Positions 57,766 through 64,000 of a stretch of 64,000 bases of DNA are shown in pieces. Position numbers and translations under genes: made by a program. Under the pieces are notes generated by a model, which searched no databases, was not told the origin of the DNA, and was given only the letters and a program-made list of their open reading frames with translations. Source of the DNA: Lepisosteus oculatus (Eukaryota > Chordata > Actinopteri > Semionotiformes > Lepisosteidae). Each line of letters opens with the position of its first letter. Within the stretch, counting starts at the first letter, position 1. Location: contig NC_090709.1 of the NCBI RefSeq assembly GCF_040954835.1, positions 46,394,976 through 46,458,975 of the forward strand, read 5' to 3'.

Positions 57766-58080
57766 TTGTAACAGAAAGAATAAGGTTCTGGATCCCGAGA
57801 TGAAGTAAAACAGATGAGTGTATTGCATGCAAGGAACAATAAAGCCGAAGTCTTGTTTCCCGCAAGAAACAACAAAACCGAAGTATTGTTCGATGTGCCG
57901 GTAAAAACTTTTAGGTTATATAGTCCTTCCTTCCTGCTTCAGACGTCATTCGGTGTTATGGTAAGGGGGGGGTCATGGTATTTGGCCAGTTAAGAGACCC
58001 TGGCCAAATGGTCAGTTTAAGATTATGCCCCCTCGCATCTGGAATCCTTATCAGTTAACCCCCTTTCCTGCCATAAACCC
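57766..58080 (-). mobile_element. Possible solo LTR
   Basis: On the minus strand a TATATAAC box lies in front of a short leader-like stretch that ends in ...GTTACAACA near 57,766, as in LTRs. No internal coding region is visible. Family and 5' edge are uncertain. Confidence 0.25.
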
Positions 58081-58204
58081 CTGTTGCTTAGAAGTCTAAT
58101 TTTCAGGCAGAACTGACTTAAGTTAACCCTTTTTAAATCTTGTCTCTTAATTCAGCCCTCTTCCATTTGCTAGTTAAAAGTTGTACAACCCATTTGTATC
58201 TGCT

Positions 58205-58430
58205 AGGCGGCGCACTCGTCGTGCACAAAGAACGCTTTGAGAAGCGTCAAAGGCAAGTCATTCCGAGTTGGTCGTTTGTGTTTTCCGTTCAGACGCGAAA
58301 TGCTGAAATGATCTCTCGGCTCCTCGGTTGTCATTTCTGCTCCGTAAAGGGATCACAGCACGCGTCGGCTTCCAGCACGGTGGGTCGGGACACGATGCCG
58401 GGGGTCGGAGAGAGCGATGTCTTCCTCGTT
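58205..58430 (+). repeat. tRNA-cluster spacer repeat, copy 1
   Basis: A roughly 210-bp block (GTGCACAAAGAACGCTTTGA ... CGGAGAGAGCGATGTC) that precedes Asp-type tRNA sequences. Other copies lie at about 59,680-59,892, 60,175-60,376 and, reversed, 63,392-63,605. Confidence 0.75.
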
Positions 58431-58485
58431 AGTATAGGACCTGTCACCTGTCCCCACCTGTCACGCGGGAGACCGGGGTACATCA
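58423..58485 (+). pseudogene. tRNA-Asp relic
   Basis: Starts TCCTCGTTAGTATAG and keeps CACCTGTCACGCGGGAGACC. The D-arm is rearranged by an extra GACCTGTCACCTGTC-like piece, and the T-arm and 3' acceptor strand are lost. Confidence 0.7.
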
Positions 58486-58613
58486 GGACGCGCATTGAAG
58501 TGAAAGCAGGATGCGTTTGGTACAAGAGTGCACGAAGGCACCGGAAATACATTGGGAACAAATGACCGGTCGCTCAAGACCTCTGTGAAGTACAGGAGCG
58601 TGCAAAACGAGGC

Positions 58614-58686
58614 TGTTTCCGCCCGGTCTCGAACCGGGGACCTTTCGCGTGTTAGGCGAACGTGATAGCCGCTACACTACGGAAAC
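58614..58686 (-). tRNA. tRNA-Val (AAC)
   Basis: A full 73-nt cloverleaf: acceptor GTTTCCG/CGGAAAC, anticodon loop CTAACAC, T-loop GGTTCGAGACC. A TTTT terminator follows within 15 nt on the minus strand. Sequence matches the vertebrate Val-AAC type. Confidence 0.95.
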
Positions 58687-58795
58687 CTGCAGGGACCGCT
58701 GCTGGTGTCTCGCTTGCGTTTCGGGCTGAGAAAGGGACGCGTCATTTTAGGTAGGTGGCGCTGGAGAGAGGAACAAAGGGCGCGATGAAACAAAA

Positions 58796-58868
58796 TGCCG
58801 AAACCCGGGATCGAACCAGGGACCTTTAGATCTTCAGTCTAACGCTCTCCCAACTGAGCTATTTCGGC
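58796..58868 (-). tRNA. tRNA-Phe (GAA)
   Basis: A 73-nt cloverleaf GCCGAAATAGCTCAG... with anticodon context ACTGAAGAT and T-arm GGTTCGATCCCGG. TTTT directly follows on the minus strand. Confidence 0.96.
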
Positions 58869-59679
58869 GGTGTGCAAAGCCCATAGCCACCTGCTCCAGC
58901 CTTCCTGTGTTGTGGCATGAGCGCACCAAGAGTAGCGGGAGAGTGTTGCAGGAACGTCACTCAGAAGGAAAGCCACCCAGCTGCGCCCTCTGAGCTCTGT
59001 CCAGCGCATCTTCCTCGCATGGACTCCTGCCTGCGACGGGCAGGAAACAATTAGCCAGAACAGAACGACACCCCATGGGTGTCTCATGACCGCACCTTAG
59101 GTTGTGACACGTGCAGGTGTGAGGGGTTGCCAGGCTACTTTGGAGCAGAGCTTGGGCGGAGGGGGGGCGGGAAAGCAGACAAAGAGGTGACACCTCAAGG
59201 TCTGCACGATCACAGCTCTCCGCCGCCCCAGGCTTCCGCTCGATAAGCTACTGGACACACCCGCCCCTCCTCACACAGACCGTGGAAAAGCCCCCGAGTG
59301 GGAGGGCTCGCTCTTCCTCCCAGGAGCTCTTGGACACGACGCCCAGACAGGGCGCGGGGAGCCGCCGCCTGCAAACACGGCTCCAGGCAGGACTCCACTC
59401 CGCAGGAGCCGCAGAGCAGAGGAGATGAGGGCAGCTTAGCTCCTGTGCAGAGACCTGAGCTGTTGTTGCTGTGGATGCTGTCTTTTCTGCACTCGGGGTA
59501 GGAGTGAATGTTGAGTTGCACTTAGAAATGAAGCAGAGCACTTCAACGGCACGGGTGTGTGTGTGTGTGCGCCCTGGTGATTCTGGGAGACAGATCGAAC
59601 CTGGGCTAAAAGAGAGGGGGCTTAGCCCTCTTCCATTTGCTAGTTCAAAGTTGTACAACCCCTTTGTATCTGCTAGGCG

Positions 59680-59892
59680 GCGCAGTCGTCGTGCACAAAG
59701 AACACTTTGAAAAGCGTCAAAGGCAAGTCATTCCGAGTTGGTCGTTTGTGTTTTCCGTTCAGACGCGAAATGCTGACATGATCTCTCGGCTCCTCGGTTG
59801 TCATTTCTGCTCCGTAAAGGGATCACAGCACGCGTCGGCTTCCAGCATGCTGGGTCGGGACACGATGCCGGGGGTTGGAGAGAGCGATGTCT
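59680..59892 (+). repeat. tRNA-cluster spacer repeat, copy 2
   Basis: Copy of 58,205-58,430. It directly precedes the intact Asp tRNA. Confidence 0.75.
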
Positions 59893-59964
59893 TCCTCGTT
59901 AGTATAGTGGCAAGTATCCCCGCCTGTCACGCGGGAGACCGGGGTTCGATTCCCCGACGGGGAG
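59893..59964 (+). tRNA. tRNA-Asp (GTC)
   Basis: A 72-nt cloverleaf beginning TCCTCGTTAGTATAGTGG and ending CGACGGGGAG, with anticodon loop CTGTCAC and an intact T-arm GGGGTTCGATTCCCC. TTTT follows at about 59,970. Confidence 0.95.
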
Positions 59965-60174
59965 TAGCTTTTCTTTCACCTCCTTAGAGAAATGACTGCC
60001 TTTCACTTCTCTGTTTTCTTTCACAGCGTCGTGCACCTTTTCATTGCTCTCGCTTTCAGAGCCTCCGCACGGCAGTCGACTCGACATCAGGAAGCACATT
60101 GAAGTGAAAGCAGGAAGCGCTGCGACATGCACTGTGCAGATCCCGCCACACTAAGAGGTGAGTGGGTCTGTTCG

Positions 60175-60376
60175 ATGCACAAAGAACGCTTTGAGAAGCG
60201 TCAAAGGCAAGTCATTCCGAGTTGGTCGTTTGTGTTTTCCGTTCAGACGCGAAATGCTGAAATGATCTCTCGGCTCCTCGGTTGTCATTTCTGCTCCGTA
60301 AAGGAATCACAGCACGCGTCGGCTTCCAGCACGGTGGGTCGGGACACGATGCCGGGGGTCGGAGAGAGCGATGTCT
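60175..60376 (+). repeat. tRNA-cluster spacer repeat, copy 3
   Basis: Copy preceding the second Asp relic. Its 5' end is joined to a different flank. Confidence 0.7.
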
Positions 60377-60440
60377 TCCTTGTTAGTATAGGACCTGTCA
60401 CCTGTCCCCACCTGTCACGCGGGAGACTGGGGTGCATCAG
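60377..60440 (+). pseudogene. tRNA-Asp relic, second
   Basis: Same rearranged form as at 58,423-58,485 (one acceptor change, TCCTTGTT). It shares the defect, so it arose by duplication of an already dead copy. Confidence 0.7.
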
Positions 60441-60585
60441 GACGCGCCTTGAAGTGAAAGCAGGATGCGCTGTGACATGCACTGTGCAGATCCCGCCACA
60501 CTAAGAGGTGGGTCCAGTGGGTCTGTTCGATCACAGCGCTAGGCGAATCCCCAATCCCCTTTTGTGCCTGGCGACAAAATATGTC

Positions 60586-60658
60586 TGTTTCCGCCCGGTT
60601 TCGAACCGGGGACTTTTCGCGTGTGAGGCGAACGTGATAACCACTACACTACGGAAAC
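60586..60658 (-). tRNA. tRNA-Val (CAC)
   Basis: A 73-nt cloverleaf like Val-AAC but with CTCACAC in the anticodon loop and one change in the variable region (GAAAAGTC). TTTT follows on the minus strand. Confidence 0.92.
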
Positions 60659-60659
60659 A

Positions 60660-61085
60660 GTGGTACGACATGCCCAGCGGCCCAGCGCTGAGCTTCGCCA
60701 ATGCGATTCAGCTGCTTCCAGTGCCTTTATTGGAGTGCGCTGATGGACCGTGCTCTCTCTCCAGAGACCAGCACGCCTGTCATGGACGGAGCAGGAAAGG
60801 CGGCGCCACATTCTACAGCCCTCTCCACGCAATCGACGAAATCGGGCTACTGAAGTGGAGAAAATCGCCTCTCCAGAAAGTGCAAATATCATCTTGGAGA
60901 CTTTAAATCCTATTGCCGAAGGTCAGCCCTGTCTACCAGAGTAACCCTCCCACAGCGATGATCAGCTCGTCTCACACGCGAGAAGTTTCGGTTGGAAACA
61001 AGCGCCCCCTCTTCTCGCACGTTTTGCACGTTCGAGTAGTTTTAATGCGGCTCTTTCGTACACGGTGCTGATCTTTTGGAAAGCA
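60660..61085. other. tRNA-cluster spacer without a gene
   Basis: Mixed spacer between Val-CAC and the Glu relic. Nothing recognisable. Confidence 0.5.
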
Positions 61086-61088
61086 GGA

Positions 61089-61150
61089 GGCAAAACCGAG
61101 TCGAACCGCCTGGGTGAAAACCAGGAACCCTAACCGCTAGACTATATGGC
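61089..61150 (-). pseudogene. tRNA-Glu (TTC)-like, T-arm deleted
   Basis: On the minus strand, ATAGTCTAGCGGTTAGGG and TCCTGGTTTTCACCCAGG match the D and anticodon arms of tRNA-Glu-TTC. The 5' half of the T stem is missing and the acceptor strands pair poorly. Confidence 0.65.
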
Positions 61151-61352
61151 AGCGAACAACCATGCTGTTCCCGGCATCATGCAAGCAAACTACATAAATA
61201 TGAGAAAACACGCAAGAGAGTTGTCACTCAGAGTGTCGAAGGGTCGATGTATACTGGGGCTCAGTTGAAATGCAACGTCAGGACTTTTCCGAATTATGTC
61301 ACACGAAGAGAGCACAGCCCTTTCCGCCCTGCCGCGTGTGTCTCGGTAACTC

Positions 61353-61424
61353 GCTGTGATCGTATAGTGGTCAGTACTTTGCGTTGTGGCCGCAACAACT
61401 CCGGTTCGAATCCGGGTCACGGCA
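61353..61424 (+). tRNA. tRNA-His (GTG)
   Basis: A 72-nt cloverleaf GCTGTGATCGTATAGTGG...TCACGGCA with anticodon loop TTGTGGC. It differs from the common vertebrate form at several sites, but stem pairs are kept (TTGCG/CGCAA in the anticodon stem, a wobble pair in the acceptor). TTTT follows near 61,440. Confidence 0.9.
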
Positions 61425-61439
61425 GAATAGGGGCGTCTG

Positions 61440-61910
61440 CTTTTACTACTCGCACGAATGAAGGCAAAAAAAAGCCAATCGATGTGAACGAACGGCGCTT
61501 TACAGAGGAGTACTGCCTGACTGGATCGTTGATGAACGACAGAGGCCACTCCGACCTCTTCTCGGTTTTCTTCAATGACTTACTAAGGATCTTCTTCACA
61601 TTCGCCCATGCAGGGGAAGCCAGTTACACCAAAGCAAACGCAGGAAAGTGCATTTCAAGCAGAGACCAGGAGGGACTTGTTTACACCGAGAGTGGGCGGA
61701 GAATGGAACAATGCGCCCAGCCCTGTTGCTGGAGCCGATTCTTGATGAGCTCTTGGGCTCACTAAGAGGCCCCCGCTGGATGCTAATCTTTCTGTTGTTC
61801 TTGCAGGTCCTGCGCTGCTTTTGAGCCGACAGAGCTCGTCCTGGTCTGTCGGCACAGCCCAATTGCAAATGATCGGCTCCGCGTACAGAAGGAACGTGCG
61901 TTTGGTACAA
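61440..61910. other. tRNA-cluster spacer without a gene
   Basis: An open frame of about 170 codons crosses the His tRNA on the plus strand, but it starts and ends in spacer DNA and has no recognisable domain. I treat it as chance. Confidence 0.4.
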
Positions 61911-61998
61911 GAGTGCACGAAGGCACCGGAAATACATTGGGAACAAATGACCGGACGCTCAAGACCTCTGTGAAGTACAGGAGCGTGCAAAACGAGGC

Positions 61999-62071
61999 TG
62001 TTTCCGCCCGGTCTCGAACCGGGGACCTTTCGCGTGTTAGGCGAACGTGATAGCCGCTACACTACGGAAAC
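61999..62071 (-). tRNA. tRNA-Val (AAC), second copy
   Basis: Identical in sequence to the gene at 58,614-58,686 and part of the same direct duplication. TTTT terminator kept. Confidence 0.95.
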
Positions 62072-62180
62072 CTGCAGTGACCGCTGCTGGTGTCTCGCTT
62101 GCATTTCGGGCTGAGAAAGGGACACGTCACTTTAGGAAGGGGGCGCTGGAGAGAGGAACAAAGGGCGCGATGAAACAAAA

Positions 62181-62253
62181 TGCCGAAACCCGGGATCGAA
62201 CCAGGGACCTTTAGATCTTCAGTCTAACGCTCTCCCAACTGAGCTATTTCGGC
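62181..62253 (-). tRNA. tRNA-Phe (GAA), second copy
   Basis: Identical to 58,796-58,868, with the same flanks, from the direct duplication. Confidence 0.96.
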
Positions 62254-62789
62254 GATGCGCAAAGCCCACAGCCACCTGCTCCAGCCTTGCTGTGTTGCGG
62301 CATGAGCGCACCAAGAGTAGCGGGAGAGTGTTGCAGGAACGTCACTCAGAAGGAAAGCCACCCAGCTGCGCCCTCTGAGCTCTGTCCAGCGCATCTTCCT
62401 CGCATGGACTCCTGCCTGCGACGGGCAGGAAACAATTAGCAAGAACAGAACGACACCCCATGGGTGTCTCATGACCGCACCTTAGGTTGTGACACGTGCA
62501 GGTGTGAGGGGTTGCCCGGCTACTTTGGAGCAGAGCTTGGGCGGAGGGGGGGGCGGGAAAGCAGACAAAGAGGTGACACCTCAAGGTCTGCACGATCACA
62601 GCTCTCCGCCGCCCCAGGCTTCCGCTCGATAAGCTACTAGACACACGCCCCTCCTCACACAGACCGTGGAAAAGCCCCCGAGTGGGAGGGCTCTCTCTTC
62701 CTCCCAGGAGCTCTTGGACACGACGCACAGACAGGGCACGGGGAGCCCCCGCCTGCAAACACGGCTCCAGGCAGGACTCCACTATTCTG

Positions 62790-63230
62790 TTGCCTATAGT
62801 CATATACGGGTTTTTTGCATGAAGCCGTATTGAACAGTATTTCTCGCGTTGTGAGCTTGTGTATACAGCGGTCCCCCGGGTTCCAGTTAGTGCGTAATTA
62901 CGCATCGATGAAAAACCGGAGGTTTAAAAAAAGATAATTAGCTCACTGATACTTTGATGTAGAGGCTGTGGAAAGACCACGTCGTGGTCTTTAAAATGCA
63001 TTTGGTTTGAAGGCGTTCTGTGCTTCCGTTGCGAAGATATGGACAAAAGAATATTCGTGCTTGGTCCAAAAAATGTAATATAAACGAAAAAGTAAAGGCT
63101 GAGAAAGCATTCACAATGTATTTTATGCACAAAGCAAGTATTCTCGCGATTCTAAGAGGTTTCGTGTAAACGCTACAGGCGTGGCAAAATCGTTTTCGAA
63201 CTTCAAGCTAACTTTACCCCGGTCAGACAG
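62790..63230. other. No gene seen between tRNA duplications
   Basis: AT-richer single-copy DNA with no long open frame and no recognisable RNA. Confidence 0.5.
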
Positions 63231-64000
63231 CGAGAGCAATGAAAAGGTGCACGACGCTGTGAAAGAAAACAGAGAAGTGAAAGGCAGTCATTTCTCTAAG
63301 GAGGTGAAAGAAAAGCTACTCCCCGTCGGGGAATCGCGTGACATGTCTCCCGCGTGACAGGCGGGGATACTTGCCACTATACTAACGAGGAAGATATCGC
63401 TCTCTCCAACCCCCGGCATCGTGTCCCGACCCAGCATGCTGGAAGCCGACGCGTGCTGTGATCCCTTTACGGAGCAGAAATGACAACCGAGGAGCCGAGA
63501 GATCATTTCCGCATTTCGCGTCTGAACGGAAAACACAAACGACCAACTCGGAATGACTTGCCTTTGACGCTTTTCAAAGCGTTTTGTGCACGACGACTGC
63601 GCCGCCTAGCAGATACAAATGGGTTGTACAACTTTGAACTAGCAAATGGAAGAGGGCTAAGCCCCCTCTCTTTTAGCCCAGGTTCGATCTGTCTCCCAGA
63701 ATCACCAGGGCGCACACACACACACCCGTGCCGTTGAAGTGCTCTGCTTCATTTCTAAGGACAACTCAACATTCACTCCTACCCCGAGTGCAGAAAAGAC
63801 AGCATCCGCAGCAACAACAGCTCAGGTCTCTGCACAGGAGCTAAGCTGCCCCCATCTCCTCTGCTCTGCGGCTCCTGCGGAGCAGAGTCCTGCCTGGAGC
63901 CGTGTTTGCAGGCGGCGGCTCCCCGCGCCCTGTCTGTGCGTCATGTCCAAGAGCTCCTGGGAGGAAGAGAGAGCCCTCCCACTCGGGGGCTTTTCCACGG
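63230..64000 (-). repeat. Inverted duplication containing Asp tRNA relic, right arm
   Basis: Reverse complement of 59,275-60,060. It continues to the window edge, so the arm may be longer. Confidence 0.8.
63319..63391 (-). pseudogene. tRNA-Asp (GTC)-like, T-arm disrupted
   Basis: The acceptor, D-arm and anticodon arm match the intact Asp gene at 59,893. The 5' side of the T-arm is replaced by ATGTCACGCG, so neither the T stem nor the B box can form. It lies in the inverted duplicate. Confidence 0.7.

Larger units (their letters stand above)
58560..59400 (+). repeat. Direct duplication containing Val-AAC and Phe-GAA, copy 1
   Basis: About 840 bp, nearly identical to about 61,915-62,785. Includes both tRNAs and a single-copy-like tail with no other gene visible. 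Confidence 0.8.
59275..60060 (+). repeat. Inverted duplication containing Asp tRNA, left arm
   Basis: Pairs with 63,230-64,000 on the opposite strand (for example GTGGAAAAGCCCCCGAGTGG at about 59,281 and its complement at the window end). The spacer between the arms is about 3.2 kb. Confidence 0.8.
61915..62785 (+). repeat. Direct duplication containing Val-AAC and Phe-GAA, copy 2
   Basis: Partner of 58,560-59,400. The match ends after AGGCAGGACTCCACT near 62,783. Confidence 0.8.

Overview
The window looks like vertebrate nuclear DNA, most likely from a ray-finned fish and perhaps a non-teleost such as a gar or bowfin. The case for a vertebrate rests on eukaryotic nuclear tRNA genes, GT-AG split exons, Ig and ITIM receptor exons and CpG-rich TATA/CRE promoters. 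The fish assignment rests on fish-type dispersed repeats and is my inference; the species is not proven. Almost every long open reading frame here is a by-product of tandem repeats that lack stop codons.

Region 1 (1-56 kb) is a patchwork of two duplicated blocks. Block U (7-9 kb) is complete or partial at about 1-7.8, 7.8-10.5 (truncated), 18.0-24.3, 24.3-25.5 (fragment), 33.6-40.5, 40.5-49.5 and 49.5-54.5 kb. Each full U block carries one gene on the minus strand. A CpG-rich CRE/TATA promoter and noncoding exon sit at its high-coordinate end. Eight small coding exons follow, nearly all in phase 0, embedded in at least seven different minisatellites. I can assemble an uninterrupted reading of about 300 codons only in the copy at 44,048-49,146. 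The product is proline-rich, then acidic, then lysine-rich; I do not recognise the family. The other copies are broken or partial.

Block J (about 10.5-18 kb and 27-33.6 kb) carries plus-strand immune-receptor tail exons. These are uniform 63-nt phase 1-1 exons, each centred on one tyrosine motif, and the last two are clear ITIMs. J also holds a candidate minus-strand exon and a second CpG-rich, YY1-like promoter. Two fused fragments (24.3-26.2 and 52.8-55.2 kb) join the 3' half of the U gene to a cysteine-poor V-type Ig exon that carries the same in-frame stop in both copies. A small two-exon gene with a CxxC-type zinc-finger-like segment lies at 26.5-27.0 kb.

Region 2 (56.3-58.2 kb) is mostly single-copy DNA with a CA microsatellite, dispersed repeat pieces and a possible lone LTR.

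Region 3 (58.2-64 kb) is a tRNA cluster: Val-AAC x2, Phe-GAA x2, Val-CAC, Asp-GTC and His-GTG, plus four decayed tRNA copies. It is built from one direct and one inverted duplication.

The most interesting signals are the 63-nt ITIM exon series, the amplified U gene with its per-copy promoter and per-copy minisatellite length changes, a G-quadruplex-forming 38-bp array, repeat-borne CTCF-like sites, and minisatellites open in all three frames of one strand.
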